From NCBI RefSeq assembly GCF_000577895.1, contig NZ_HG917868.1:868001-932000 (forward strand): a stretch of DNA of 64,000 nt, in the 5' to 3' direction. The notes below the pieces were generated by a model. The model was not told the DNA's origin and did not search any database. It was given only the letters and a program-made list of their open reading frames with translations. This document shows, in pieces, positions 18,715 through 27,880 of the stretch. Position 1 is the first letter of the stretch, and every line of letters starts with the position of its first letter. This stretch comes from Clostridium bornimense. Lineage in GTDB: Bacteria; Bacillota; Clostridia; Clostridiales; Clostridiaceae. The position numbers and the translations under genes are program-made.

Positions 18715-20742
18715 ATGAGTTATTTAATTTTATCTATATTGATAGGTGGTATTGCTCTTGGATTTGCTTTATTGCTTTATTTCGATATTATAAAAAAGAA
18801 TGTCGGAAGTGAAAAAATGAAAGAAATTTCAAAGAATATTGAAGATGGAGCTATGACATTTCTATTTAGAGAATATAAATTTATTTTGATATTTGTATTG
18901 GTAGTAGCAATAATTATAGCTATAGCAATACATTATAAAACGGCAGTAGCTTTTGTTTTAGGAGCATTTTTTTCAATTATGGCGGGATTTTGTGGAATGA
19001 GAGTAGCAGTGAAAGCTAATGTAAGAACAACTGAAGCTGCTAGAAAAGGAATAAAAGAAGCCTTAACTATTGCATTTTCTGGTGGATCAGTAATGGGCAT
19101 GGCTGTAGTAGGATTTGGAATTATTGGATTAGCAGCATTGATGATAATATTTAATTTAGATACAGAGTATATTACTGGATTTGGTTTAGGTGCATCATCT
19201 ATAGCCTTATTTGCTCGTGTAGGAGGAGGAATATATACTAAAGCCGCTGATGTTGGTGCTGATTTAGTAGGGAAAGTAGAAGTTGGAATTCCAGAAGATG
19301 ATCCTAGAAATCCTGCCGTTATAGCTGATAATGTTGGAGATAATGTTGGAGATGTTGCAGGAATGGGAGCAGATTTATTTGAATCATATGTAGGGTCTAT
19401 AATTTCTGCAATAACTTTAGGTGCATTTGTTAATGTATCATCAGGCAATGAAACCAGTATATTTCCAATGATAGTTGCTGCATTTGGAATACTATCATCT
19501 ATAATAGGTGTAGTAATCATCAGAACTATAAAGGGTAATAACCCTCAAAAGATTTTGAATACAGGAACATATATAGCTGGTATATTAATGATAGTTTCTA
19601 CAGCTATATTTTCTACTGTAATCTTTGGGAGTCTTAAATTTTTTGTACCAGTTCTTGCCGGAATAATTATAGGAATATTGATAGGAAAGATAACAGAGGT
19701 GTATACTTCCGCAGAGCATAAAAGTGTTAAAGAGATTGCAAGAGAATCTCAATCTGGTCCGGGAACTAATATAATTTCTGGGTTGGCAGTAGGAATGAAA
19801 TCAACAGTAATTCCTATAATATTAATATCTATAGGAATCCTTATTTCATATTATGTTTGTGGAGGAAATTCTGATAGTTCACAAGGTTTATATGGTATAG
19901 CATTATCAGCAGTGGGAATGTTAGCTACTACAGGAATTACAGTAGCTGTAGATGCTTATGGGCCAGTAGCGGATAATGCAGGGGGAATAGCTGAGATGGC
20001 ATCTTTACCTAAAGAAGTAAGAGAAGTAACTGATAAATTAGATTCAGTAGGTAATACAACAGCGGCTATAGGAAAAGGATTTGCTATAGGATCAGCAGCA
20101 TTGACAGCTTTAGCACTTTTAGCCTCTTATGCACAAGTAGTTCAATTAAAAAGTATAGATTTATTAGATCCTCTTACATTAACAGGAATATTAGTAGGTG
20201 CTATGATACCGTATCTTTTTGGAGCATTGACAATGCAAGCGGTAGGGCGTGCTGCTAATAAAATGGTAGAAGAAGTGAGAAGACAATTTAAGGAGAATAA
20301 ACAGATACTCGAGGGAAAATCTAAACCAGATTATAAAAGATGTATAGATATATCCACAGAAGCTTCTTTAAAGGAAATGATTGTGCCAGGGATATTAGCT
20401 GTAGTTATACCAGTATTCATAGGTATGTTTTTTGGAAAAGAGGCACTAGCAGGTATGATAACAGGAGCATTAGTATCAGGAGTTTTAAATGCTATTATGA
20501 TGTCAAATGCAGGGGGAGCTTGGGATAATGCTAAAAAAGCTATTGAAGGTGGAATTTATGGAGGAAGTGGAAGCGAGAGCCATAAAGCTGCAGTAGTGGG
20601 GGATACAGTAGGAGATCCGTTTAAAGATACATCAGGGCCATCAATGAATATACTAATTAAGCTTATGACTATAGTTTCAGTGGTTTTTGCAACGTTAATA
20701 TCATCTCATGGAGGTATTTTAGTAGATTTATTTTTTAAGTAA
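18715..20742 (+). CDS. hppA: K+-dependent membrane-bound pyrophosphatase (Na+/H+ pump)
   Basis: An integral membrane pump that couples pyrophosphate hydrolysis to Na+ and/or H+ export. 675 residues and about 16 hydrophobic segments, normal for the family. The substrate site is in [11 protein letters not shown] and [21 protein letters not shown], with a second acidic cluster in [14 protein letters not shown] near the C-terminus. In [18 protein letters not shown] the alanine at the diagnostic position indicates the K+-dependent class, most of which pump Na+. AGGAGGT supports the ATG. It is divergent from agrD and has its own R1-type terminator. Ion specificity is inferred. Confidence 0.95.
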   Translation: MSYLILSILIGGIALGFALLLYFDIIKKNVGSEKMKEISKNIEDGAMTFLFREYKFILIFVLVVAIIIAIAIHYKTAVAFVLGAFFSIMAGFCGMRVAVKANVRTTEAARKGIKEALTIAFSGGSVMGMAVVGFGIIGLAALMIIFNLDTEYITGFGLGASSIALFARVGGGIYTKAADVGADLVGKVEVGIPEDDPRNPAVIADNVGDNVGDVAGMGADLFESYVGSIISAITLGAFVNVSSGNETSIFPMIVAAFGILSSIIGVVIIRTIKGNNPQKILNTGTYIAGILMIVSTAIFSTVIFGSLKFFVPVLAGIIIGILIGKITEVYTSAEHKSVKEIARESQSGPGTNIISGLAVGMKSTVIPIILISIGILISYYVCGGNSDSSQGLYGIALSAVGMLATTGITVAVDAYGPVADNAGGIAEMASLPKEVREVTDKLDSVGNTTAAIGKGFAIGSAALTALALLASYAQVVQLKSIDLLDPLTLTGILVGAMIPYLFGALTMQAVGRAANKMVEEVRRQFKENKQILEGKSKPDYKRCIDISTEASLKEMIVPGILAVVIPVFIGMFFGKEALAGMITGALVSGVLNAIMMSNAGGAWDNAKKAIEGGIYGGSGSESHKAAVVGDTVGDPFKDTSGPSMNILIKLMTIVSVVFATLISSHGGILVDLFFK

Positions 20743-20754
20743 TAAAATAAATAT

Positions 20755-20880
20755 GGAGCTGTTGCATGAAGAGTGTGGCAGCTTTTTTTATAAAGTTTGA
20801 TAGAGTAAAAGCGAGGCATAGGTATATGACATGGATACCTTACTTGTGCCCTGTGCCTTCTAACCTATACCTTATTATTA
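20755..20880 (+). repeat. R1 terminator-type repeat with tail, copy 1 (after hppA)
   Basis: GGAGCTGTTGCA...GAGTGTGGCAGC followed by seven T forms the hppA terminator (20755-20789). Near-copies follow the RNase H and ndk genes. The tail here (TTTGATAGAGTA, then ACCTTACTTGTGCCCTGTGCC) also recurs after ndk. The short open frame across this stretch has no coding character. Nothing else is seen before the next gene at 20997. Confidence 0.75.
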
Positions 20881-20996
20881 AGGATAAACTTCTGTTTTTT
20901 TTTCTATTTTATTTAATTAAAAGAAGAAAAATGTTGAAAAATGTGATAAAATTTATTTAGGGAGATAAAAATTATCACATTTTAGGGGGAATAAAC

Positions 20997-21770
20997 ATGT
21001 ATACAGTGTTACATATTGAGCAAAGTGAATTTTTTTGTAAAGCAGCTAAAGAAATATTAGAATCAAATAACTATCAATATATATATACTAATAATTTTAA
21101 TGATGCAATTGGATTAATAGATGAATTTGATGTTGATCTTATAGTTACATCTTTATACGCTGAGGGATGTACTGTAGAAGATTTTGTAGGTACAGTTAAA
21201 GAAAAGTATCCAGAGAAACCTATTTTTGTAGTTACAGGAGATTCTATGGGAGAGGAAAGAAAGAAATTAATAGACTTAGGAATAAGAGAATATATATTTA
21301 AAGAAGAGTTTAAAGAGGAATTTATAAAATATGTAGATATGGCATTTGCAGAAGATCAATATGCGAAAGATTTACAAGAGGCACGAATTGCAGTAGTAGA
21401 GGATAGCCATCTTGAAATGCTTTTTGCTAAAGATATATTATGCAAATATAATCTTAAAAATATAGATTATTTTAAAACTGGTACTGAATTGATAAAGAAA
21501 AATAAGAAGTATGATATTTATTTAATAGATATAGTATTAAAAGATGAATTTGGTAAAGACGTAATAAGAAAGTTAAGAAGAGATAATATAGATTCTACTA
21601 TAATAGCAGTAACAGGATTACATAATCCGAAGGTACAAGCAGAAATTTTAGATTCTGGAGCTAATGATATTATAGTTAAACCGTTAGAAGAAGATTTGTT
21701 TATTGCAAAACTTAAATCATATATAAGATTTTATACTTTGAATAAGAAATTAAAATCTGCAGAAGAATAA
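20997..21770 (+). CDS. Double-receiver response regulator with degenerate first domain
   Basis: A 257-residue cytoplasmic signalling protein made of two CheY-like receiver domains and no output domain. In the first (1-115) the phospho-acceptor Asp is replaced by Thr51/Ser52 (DLIVTSLYAEG), although the switch Thr80 (VVTGD) and Lys102 are kept. The second (about 130-245) is complete: acidic pair in VVEDS, Asp178 in YLIDIVL, Thr in AVTG, Lys in VKPLEED. Paired receivers of this kind often precede a GGDEF output domain, but this chain stops after the second. It would work by protein contact or as a phosphate relay. No kinase is adjacent. GGGGG precedes the ATG. Confidence 0.88.
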   Translation: MYTVLHIEQSEFFCKAAKEILESNNYQYIYTNNFNDAIGLIDEFDVDLIVTSLYAEGCTVEDFVGTVKEKYPEKPIFVVTGDSMGEERKKLIDLGIREYIFKEEFKEEFIKYVDMAFAEDQYAKDLQEARIAVVEDSHLEMLFAKDILCKYNLKNIDYFKTGTELIKKNKKYDIYLIDIVLKDEFGKDVIRKLRRDNIDSTIIAVTGLHNPKVQAEILDSGANDIIVKPLEEDLFIAKLKSYIRFYTLNKKLKSAEE

Positions 21771-21796
21771 ATGAATTGATAATTCACAAATAAAGA

Positions 21797-21842
21797 GGAC
21801 TATCGCAATAAGAATGAAAATTCGTCAGCGATAGTTCTTTTT
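21797..21842 (+). terminator. Intrinsic terminator after the double-receiver gene
   Basis: Stem AGGACTATCGC / GCGATAGTTCT with a loop rich in ATTC/GAAT, then a T-run. Related stems occur near 14375, 17647, 32741 and 59612. Confidence 0.8.
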
Positions 21843-21883
21843 AATTTACAATTTACGATTCACAATTATCAATTATAGTTAAA

Positions 21884-21981
21884 GTGCATATTAGTATCTG
21901 TTATAGGTAAGTAGTGGTGAAGGATGTCACAATTTTTGTTGCTGTTCGCAGTACTATAATATTTTCCTCTCAGGGGAAAAT
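21884..21981 (+). repeat. Composite dispersed repeat R3+R2, copy A
   Basis: R3 (21884-21920) matches the consensus TGCATATTAG.ATCTGTTCTAG.TAAGTAGTGGTGAA with small changes. R2 (21941-21981) is GCTGTTCGCAGTACTATAAT followed by a TTTTCCTC/GAGGGGAAAA-like hairpin. The same order and spacing occur in copy B (32613-32733). The surrounding intergenic stretch is otherwise unassigned up to the PadR operators. Confidence 0.7.
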
Positions 21982-22031
21982 TAATATTAATTGTGAATTG
22001 CGTTTTGTGAAATGTGAATTCAAAGAGGGGT

Positions 22032-22113
22032 ATTGTGTATTACACAATAGTATGATATTCTTTATATATAAACTATTATGTAATACATAGTATCAATCTA
22101 CTATGTATTACGT
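22032..22113 (+). promoter_or_regulatory. Three palindromic PadR-type operator sites
   Basis: GTGTATTACAC (within a perfect 8-1-8 palindrome, 22032-22048), ATGTAATACAT (about 22078-22088) and ATGTATTACGT (about 22103-22113) share the core RTGTAWTACRY. The last two also form a larger perfect 13-bp inverted repeat, GTAATACATAGTA / TACTATGTATTAC. PadR repressors bind ATGT..ACAT palindromes, so autoregulation of the following gene is likely. Confidence 0.72.
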
Positions 22114-22138
22114 AGTAGTTGTTGAAGGAGGTACAACA

Positions 22139-22471
22139 GTGAGTACACAATTAAGAAAAGGTGTAATAGAGATATGTGTTTTAACAATGATAAATCATAA
22201 AGACATGTATGGATATGAAGTAGTAGAAGCGATATCAAAAGTAATGGATATTAAAGAAAGTACAATATATCCACTCCTTAGAAGACTTACTGCTGAATCA
22301 AATTTTGAAACTTATATTGTAAAGTCAGAAGAGGGACCAGATAGAAAGTATTACAAAATAACAGCAGAAGGAAAAGAAAAGTTAAAGACTTTAGTTGATG
22401 AGTGGGACAAATTTGTTGATGATGTTAATTCTATTTTAGAGGTATATAGGAAGGAGAAAATGTATGAATAA
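22139..22471 (+). CDS. PadR-family transcriptional regulator
   Basis: A 110-residue winged-helix repressor. The family signature is clear: LRKGVIEICVLTMI, MYGYEVVEAIS, ESTIYPLLRRL and RKYYKITAEGKEKL. I start at GTG 22139 because AAGGAGGT at 22124-22131 serves it; the upstream in-frame ATG at 22103 lies in an operator palindrome. The stop overlaps the start of the next gene by eight bases, so the three genes form an operon. PadR next to a HAAS-domain membrane protein and a DUF4097-like protein is a common Firmicute arrangement linked to envelope stress. The ligand is unknown. Confidence 0.93.
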   Translation: MSTQLRKGVIEICVLTMINHKDMYGYEVVEAISKVMDIKESTIYPLLRRLTAESNFETYIVKSEEGPDRKYYKITAEGKEKLKTLVDEWDKFVDDVNSILEVYRKEKMYE

Positions 22472-23162
22472 AGAAGAATTTTTAGATATATTAAAAGATT
22501 ATTTAAAAGGACATTTTAGTGCTTTAGAAATAGATGATATATTAAGAGATTATGAGGAGTTTTTTATAAATGGTAAATTAGAAGGTAAAAGCGAAGAAGA
22601 GGTGGCAAAGGGATTAGGATCACCAAAGCAAGTTGCAACTGAGCTTATAAGAGAAATGAAGGGAAGCTTTGGAGAAGAAAATTATGCTAAGGAAAATGTA
22701 GATACTATAAAAAAGAATGTTTTTAGATTATTTAATAAAGCTAGAAACAAGTCAAAGGAATTTTTAAATTCTGATGCTATTGTAAAAGGTGAGATATCTT
22801 CTTTTGCTGTTAAGTTAATAATATTGTTTATTACATTAATATTAGCAATTCCAGTAGGCACAATTATTGTTACACTTATGACAATGGGAATAGGAGCTAT
22901 AGTAGCAACTATCGTTAATGTATTAGTATATATGGCAGCTGTAACTACATTTTCTGTAAAAACATCTATAGCAGTAACGATATTCTTTGGAGGTCTTATA
23001 TATACTGGCATACTAATAATCGGATGGACTCTATATATAAAGATTGTTTCTTTTATGATCCTATTTATTAGAAAATATATAGGGTGGATTAAAACGAAGT
23101 TGATGTATGTAAGAGCTAAGAATAATTATGAAATTAATGGTGGGGTGAAAGAAGATGAGTAA
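22464..23162 (+). CDS. HAAS (DUF1700) domain membrane protein
   Basis: A 232-residue protein. The N-terminal 65 residues (NKEEFLDILKDYL...LGSPKQVATELIREM) match the HAAS/DUF1700 helical domain, which is thought to interact with the partner PadR regulator. From about residue 113 three or four hydrophobic segments follow, with a basic C-terminal tail. It overlaps padR by eight bases and the next gene by eight bases (ATGAGTAA), indicating translational coupling. Its role is probably to sense or transmit an envelope condition to PadR; that is inference from the family. Confidence 0.88.
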   Translation: MNKEEFLDILKDYLKGHFSALEIDDILRDYEEFFINGKLEGKSEEEVAKGLGSPKQVATELIREMKGSFGEENYAKENVDTIKKNVFRLFNKARNKSKEFLNSDAIVKGEISSFAVKLIILFITLILAIPVGTIIVTLMTMGIGAIVATIVNVLVYMAAVTTFSVKTSIAVTIFFGGLIYTGILIIGWTLYIKIVSFMILFIRKYIGWIKTKLMYVRAKNNYEINGGVKEDE

Positions 23163-24225
23163 ATCTAAGGTTGCAGTAATTGTTGGAATTATTCTTATAT
23201 CAGTTGGAATAATAGGAGTCATACCTAGTGGAATATATATGACGAGAGATGTATTGTTAGATGTAAGTAATGCTAGAAATGAAAAAATGTCTTCCGAAAA
23301 TTATATTGCTATAGGAGAAGAGGAGAAAGTAATAGAAAATCTTAAAATTGTTTCAAAAAATGAGATTTCTCAATCATTAAACATAGTAATAAAAAAATCT
23401 ACAGATAATACTTTTTCAATTAGAAAGTATAAAGGTTTTTTTGATGATATAGATGTGACTTATCAATATGATGAAAGCAGTAAGACAATTATAGTAGACA
23501 CAAATAGGAAAAGAGATAGTTTTAATTTCGACAGAGTGAAAGATGGATTACTAAAAAATTTTTATGACGAAGCAATATCAGCTTTGGCAAATGGAAGAAG
23601 TATAGATAGTAACTATATTGAGGTCTATGTACCAAGTAGAGTTAATATTGATATAGATAGAAATGGATATACTTCATTAACGGTGAGAGATGAAGAGGTA
23701 TTAGGAGATAATTTAAATTATAATATTTCATTTGGAGAGATATCCCTGCCAGAATTTAATCAATGTAAAAATATAAATATTAATAGTAGTAATCATGTAG
23801 AATTGGATGTAAGAGAATTTATAAATGCAGAAAAAATAAATATCGTAGGAAATTATGTAGATATAGATTCTGAAGGTAAATCCTTAGAATATGCAAAAAT
23901 CGATAAGTTACCAGAAGAAATAAATATTATAGCAGGTTATCTTGAAATTAATTCCTACATTCCATTAGCAAATAAGATGATTTTAGATGTTGATAGAGAA
24001 TTATATTTTGATATGCCTTTTAGTGAATATAGTGTTTATGGTGATATAACTTCTAAATCAGATAATTTACAGCTTATAAATGTTAATGGAAGAGTTGAAA
24101 ATGGAGTATTTAAGGGGGAATTATCTAATGGAGAAAAGGGGAACGTTGAAGTTATAATAAAATCTTGTGACTATGGAGAAATTGAAAATGTATCAAAGTC
24201 AAGTTTAGAATTAGATATAGAATAA
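23155..24225 (+). CDS. DUF4097-like membrane-anchored beta-repeat protein
   Basis: A 356-residue protein anchored by one N-terminal membrane segment (about residues 5-27), with the rest outside. The exported part is full of short beta-strand repeats (NISFGEISLPEF, NINSSNHVELDVREF, EKINIVGNYVDIDS), the right-handed beta-helix pattern of DUF4097-type proteins. It is the third gene of the padR operon, its ATG overlapping the preceding stop. Such proteins accompany PadR/HAAS modules; the molecular function is not known. Confidence 0.75.
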   Translation: MSKSKVAVIVGIILISVGIIGVIPSGIYMTRDVLLDVSNARNEKMSSENYIAIGEEEKVIENLKIVSKNEISQSLNIVIKKSTDNTFSIRKYKGFFDDIDVTYQYDESSKTIIVDTNRKRDSFNFDRVKDGLLKNFYDEAISALANGRSIDSNYIEVYVPSRVNIDIDRNGYTSLTVRDEEVLGDNLNYNISFGEISLPEFNQCKNININSSNHVELDVREFINAEKINIVGNYVDIDSEGKSLEYAKIDKLPEEINIIAGYLEINSYIPLANKMILDVDRELYFDMPFSEYSVYGDITSKSDNLQLINVNGRVENGVFKGELSNGEKGNVEVIIKSCDYGEIENVSKSSLELDIE

Positions 24226-24233
24226 ACAATTGT

Positions 24234-24288
24234 GAAAATCTCTAAATTACCGATGTTAAATTTGTAAATAGAGATTTTCTTTTTTTTA
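24234..24288 (+). terminator. Intrinsic terminator of the padR operon
   Basis: Stem GAAAATCTCTA / TAGAGATTTTC with a 24-base loop, then eight T. Confidence 0.87.
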
Positions 24289-24413
24289 CTTAGAAATTAT
24301 TTATATAATTTTGTGAATAAATGAGTTATAATATTCACAGACGAAAAAACGAAAGCCTAAAAGTTTTTTTATAGGGCGAAATAATACATATACATATTAA
24401 GGAGTGATTATTG

Positions 24414-25529
24414 ATGACTAAGTGTGATGGACACTTAACAAATAGTATTGATCTTGGGATTATAGCACTTAAGAGTTCAAAAGAACTTGGAAAGAAGATA
24501 GATGCTCATTTAAGAAAAAGATTAGATCATGATGAGACTTTCTTAATTTCTTCAGATGAAATTAGATTTTCTAATGGTGAAGGAAAAGTAAAACTTTCTG
24601 AAACTGTAAGAGGAAAAGATATATATATTATTTGCGATGTTGGAAACTATAGTTGTACATATAAAATGTTTGGTTTTGAAAATCACATGGGACCAGATGA
24701 ACATTTTCAGGATATAAAGAGGGTAGTATCTGCAATAAGAGGAAAAGCTAAAAGAATAACAGTTATTATGCCTTTATTATATGCATCAAGACAACATAGA
24801 CGTAAGGGAAGAGAGTCTTTAGATTGCGCTATTGCACTTCAAGAATTAGAAAGATTAGGAGTTCAAGAAATTCTTACTTTTGACGTTCATGATCCAAATG
24901 TACAAAATGCTATACCACTATTATCTTTTGAAAATTTATATCCAACATATGATATAGTTAAAACAATAATAAGAGAAGAAAAAGATCTTGATATCAATAA
25001 AGATAGCATGTTAGTTATTAGTCCAGATACTGGAGCAATGGATAGAGCTATTTATTATTCAAGTGTACTTGGAGTAGATGTAGGTCTATTCTATAAGAGA
25101 AGAGATCACTCTACTATAGTAAATGGTAAAAATCCTATAGTTAAACATGAGTATATGGGAAGAGATGTTGAAGGAAGAGATGTTCTTATTGTTGATGATA
25201 TGATCGCATCTGGAGAATCTGTTTTCGATATAGCTCAAGAACTTAAAAAGAGAAAAGCAAGAAATGTATATGTAGCTGCTACGTTTGCATTTTTCACAGA
25301 AGGAACTGAAAAAATCGAAAGATTTTATGAAGAAGGGTTAATAAGTAGAGTATATTCAACTAATTTAACATATATTTCAGATTCAGTTAAAAATGCACCG
25401 TGGTTTAAAGAAGTTGATATGTCAGAACTTATCTCTGTAATATTAGATAAGTTAAATAAAAATACAAGTATAGCTCCTTATTTAGATGCAACAAGAGTAA
25501 TTACTAAACTTTTAAATGAAAGAGAATAA
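24414..25529 (+). CDS. prs: Divergent ribose-phosphate pyrophosphokinase (PRPP synthetase)
   Basis: Expected to make PRPP from ribose 5-phosphate and ATP for nucleotide, His and Trp synthesis. At 371 residues it is about 50 longer than standard Prs. The family core is present: MPLLYASRQHRRKGRESLDCA (flexible loop with Arg/Gln), TFDVHDPNVQNAIPL (metal/ribose region) and VLIVDDMIASGESV (PRPP-binding loop). The usual DLHAxQIQGFF is replaced by DVHDPNVQNAI, and the loop ends SGESV rather than TAGTI, so this is a divergent, possibly second, paralogue. ATG 24414 follows AAGGAG; TTG 24411 is an alternative. Confidence 0.85.
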   Translation: MTKCDGHLTNSIDLGIIALKSSKELGKKIDAHLRKRLDHDETFLISSDEIRFSNGEGKVKLSETVRGKDIYIICDVGNYSCTYKMFGFENHMGPDEHFQDIKRVVSAIRGKAKRITVIMPLLYASRQHRRKGRESLDCAIALQELERLGVQEILTFDVHDPNVQNAIPLLSFENLYPTYDIVKTIIREEKDLDINKDSMLVISPDTGAMDRAIYYSSVLGVDVGLFYKRRDHSTIVNGKNPIVKHEYMGRDVEGRDVLIVDDMIASGESVFDIAQELKKRKARNVYVAATFAFFTEGTEKIERFYEEGLISRVYSTNLTYISDSVKNAPWFKEVDMSELISVILDKLNKNTSIAPYLDATRVITKLLNERE

Positions 25530-25587
25530 CTTTCAAAATAAGGTTAATTTTAAAAAGAATTAGATATACTTATTGATAATGTTAAGT

Positions 25588-25641
25588 AAAAAGAACTCCT
25601 TCTTGGCGATAACTAATTTATTTGCCAGAAGGAGTTCTTTT
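25588..25641. terminator. Bidirectional terminator between prs and the GIY-YIG gene
   Basis: AAAAGAACTCCTTCTTGGC / GCCAGAAGGAGTTCTTTT, a near-perfect long stem with an AT-rich loop, A-rich before and T-rich after. It overlaps the stop of the opposing gene. Confidence 0.88.
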
Positions 25642-25894
25642 AAAATGAAATATTCATAGTTTGAACTAAATCTAATTTCTTATGTCTTGGTAATTTTTTT
25701 ATAGCATACTCACGTTTAAGTGCTGATGATTTATCATCAAAGGTTTCGTAATAAGCTAATTTTACTGGTAACCTATTTCTGGTATATTTAGCACCTTTAC
25801 CACTATTATGAGTAGCGATTCTTTTTTCTAAATTATTTGTCCAGCCAGTATACAAAGTATCATCAGAACATTGCAATATATATACATAACACAT
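25640..25894 (-). CDS. GIY-YIG domain protein, UPF0213/YhbQ type
   Basis: An 84-residue stand-alone GIY-YIG nuclease-fold protein. It opens with [18 protein letters not shown] (the GIY and YIG strands as VYI and YTG), Arg25 in [11 protein letters not shown], and Glu63 in KREYAIKKL, the expected catalytic residues. Length is typical of the YhbQ/UPF0213 group, whose role is DNA-related but not settled. It follows the threonine deaminase gene by 26 bases on the same strand, so the two may be cotranscribed. Confidence 0.92.
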   Translation of the reverse strand: MCYVYILQCSDDTLYTGWTNNLEKRIATHNSGKGAKYTRNRLPVKLAYYETFDDKSSALKREYAIKKLPRHKKLDLVQTMNISF

Positions 25895-25920
25895 AAAATC
25901 ATCCTTAGTTAAAAATATAA

Positions 25921-27120
25921 TTAGTATATTTGTTTAAATGAATATCCGCCTTCAGTAAGAAGGGACTTAATTGTATCGATATGTTGGAATCCATTAGTTT
26001 CTACAGTTACTTCTAGGACAACATTTTTAAGTCTATCAATTGCTTTAAATTGATTGTGCTCTAACTGAATAACATTAGCATTTGCTTTTGTTAGTAAATT
26101 AGAGATTGCAAGTAATTGTCCAGGATTATCAGGTAATTCAACGCTAAAGCAGAATAGTCTTCCTCTAGAAACAAGACCACTATTGATAAGAGAAGATATA
26201 GTAACCATATCTATATTTCCACCACTTATTACAGAAACTACTTTTTTACCTTTAACTTTTAATTTCTTTAATGCAGCTAGAGAAGCTGCACCAGAAGCTT
26301 CAGCTAAAAGTTTATGTTTTTCAGTAAGAACAATAAAGCTATCAGCAATTTCTGCATCAGAAACAGTTATAATTTCATCAACATAATCTTTTATAATTTC
26401 AAAAGTTTTGTCTCCAGGAATTTTTACTGCAATACCATCAGCAATAGTATTAACAGTGTCTAATGTTTTAAGTTCACCAGAATTAAAAGATTGGTACATA
26501 GCATTAGCACCTTCAGCTTGTACACCAATAATTTTAATGTTAGGATTTAATTCTTTTGCGGCAAGAGAAATCCCGCTTATTAGTCCACCACCACCGATAG
26601 GACATACTATAATATCAACATCTGCAAGGTCTTCAAAGATTTCTAAAGCAATAGTCCCTTGTCCATACATTACATCTAAGTCATTAAAAGGATGTATAAA
26701 TACAGATCCATCTTCCTTTTCAATTCTCCTTGCTTCATTATATGCATCATCATATACATTTCCATGAAGAACTACATTTCCACCAAAGTCTTTTGTAGAC
26801 TTCACTTTTATTAAAGGAGTAGTTTTAGGCATAACTATCTTGGATTTAATACCGAATAAGTTAGAAGCATAAGCAACTCCTTGAGCGTGATTTCCTGCTG
26901 AAGAGCATACAACTCCTTTACTTTTTTGTTCATCTGTAAGAGTTGTAATTTTATTTAAAGCTCCACGTAATTTGTATGCTCCAGTGATTTGTAAATTTTC
27001 ACATTTCATATATACATCATTTCCACATTCTTTAGAAAAAACGTTACTGTGCATTAAAGGAGTTTTTTCAATAATATCCTTAATATTTTCACGTGCCATC
27101 TTTATTTTATCTAAATGCAT
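25921..27120 (-). CDS. ilvA: Threonine ammonia-lyase with C-terminal ACT domain
   Basis: A cytoplasmic PLP enzyme that deaminates threonine to 2-oxobutanoate and ammonia. PLP Lys50 lies in [16 protein letters not shown], the phosphate-binding glycine loop is [11 protein letters not shown], and [12 protein letters not shown] is the substrate loop. The chain of 399 residues with a single ACT-like domain (about 325-399) fits the medium-length form, seen in both isoleucine synthesis and threonine fermentation. No T-box or other leader element is visible, nor any ilv gene nearby, so a catabolic role is as likely. GGGGGGC precedes the start. Confidence 0.93.
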   Translation of the reverse strand: MHLDKIKMARENIKDIIEKTPLMHSNVFSKECGNDVYMKCENLQITGAYKLRGALNKITTLTDEQKSKGVVCSSAGNHAQGVAYASNLFGIKSKIVMPKTTPLIKVKSTKDFGGNVVLHGNVYDDAYNEARRIEKEDGSVFIHPFNDLDVMYGQGTIALEIFEDLADVDIIVCPIGGGGLISGISLAAKELNPNIKIIGVQAEGANAMYQSFNSGELKTLDTVNTIADGIAVKIPGDKTFEIIKDYVDEIITVSDAEIADSFIVLTEKHKLLAEASGAASLAALKKLKVKGKKVVSVISGGNIDMVTISSLINSGLVSRGRLFCFSVELPDNPGQLLAISNLLTKANANVIQLEHNQFKAIDRLKNVVLEVTVETNGFQHIDTIKSLLTEGGYSFKQIY

Positions 27121-27186
27121 TTTTCAGCCCCCCAAAAAAAATAAAATTTAGTTATATTATATCACTATATTACTGTTATTGGATAG

Positions 27187-27633
27187 TTATACAAAATTAA
27201 AATATTTATCTATTAGTTTCAAAAAACTATTTTTAAATTTAATATCATCTTCTAGAGTTCTCTTTTTTGTTACCGATACTCTTTTTCCAGCCCTCCTAGC
27301 TTTTTGCCCCATGTGTCTTTGAAAAAGTAGCATATCAATATTTTCATTAGTATAAATCAATCCTTTTTCATTAATGGCATGGGCACCACGTCCTAATGCC
27401 ATGGCTGCAACACCATAATCTTGAGTTACAACAATGTCATTTTTTAATGTTTTATTCATCAGTGCTATATCTACAGAATCACGTCCTTTATCAACAGTTA
27501 TAACTTGGCATTGTGGAGAAGATATTATGTGACTTGTATCTACAAAAAGAATTACAGGAATATTTTTAGTAGAACATAATTCTATTATTATATTTTTTAC
27601 AGGACATGCATCTGCATCTACTAATACTTTCAC
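27187..27633 (-). CDS. YaiI/YqxD family (DUF188) protein
   Basis: A 148-residue cytoplasmic protein of the conserved YaiI/YqxD family with a PIN-like fold. It starts KVLVDADACPVKN, the hallmark of the family, followed by VDTSHIISSP, VDKGRDSVDIAL, VVTQDYGVAAMALGRGA and RHMGQKARRAG. The acidic residues in DAD, KGRDS and QDYG resemble a PIN nuclease active site, but no biochemical role is firmly assigned. A ribosome site GAAAGGGGG precedes the ATG. It lies upstream of ilvA with a gap of 66 bases. Confidence 0.93.
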   Translation of the reverse strand: MKVLVDADACPVKNIIIELCSTKNIPVILFVDTSHIISSPQCQVITVDKGRDSVDIALMNKTLKNDIVVTQDYGVAAMALGRGAHAINEKGLIYTNENIDMLLFQRHMGQKARRAGKRVSVTKKRTLEDDIKFKNSFLKLIDKYFNFV

Positions 27634-27880
27634 TAAAATCCCCCTTTCAAGATTATATTAATATTATTATAAACTTTAATTAGAGAATATAACAAAAAAT
27701 TTTTTATATAAAATTAATATGTGACAACATTTACATAAAGTGTTACTATATAAATATAAGGGAATTTGAATTTTATTACATAAAAATGTAAAATAAAAAT
27801 ATAAAATACGTTTATTTTACATAATATGGGGAGGATTCGAAAATTATTTTTTTATTTTTGAAATAAGTGTGGGGGATGTT

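Noticed and set aside
18933-19520. 195-residue minus-strand open frame inside hppA
   Set aside because: Antisense to a strongly conserved pump; Pro/Ala/Thr-rich composition typical of reverse-frame reading.
20766-20960. Possible 64-residue gene after hppA
   Set aside because: It runs across the R1 terminator and repeat tail, has no ribosome site and a composition unlike its neighbours.
24325-24400. Possible riboswitch upstream of prs (GACGAAAAAACGAAAGCC then AGGGCGAA)
   Set aside because: It vaguely recalls part of a c-di-GMP-I aptamer, but the required paired stems and tetraloop receptor are not there.
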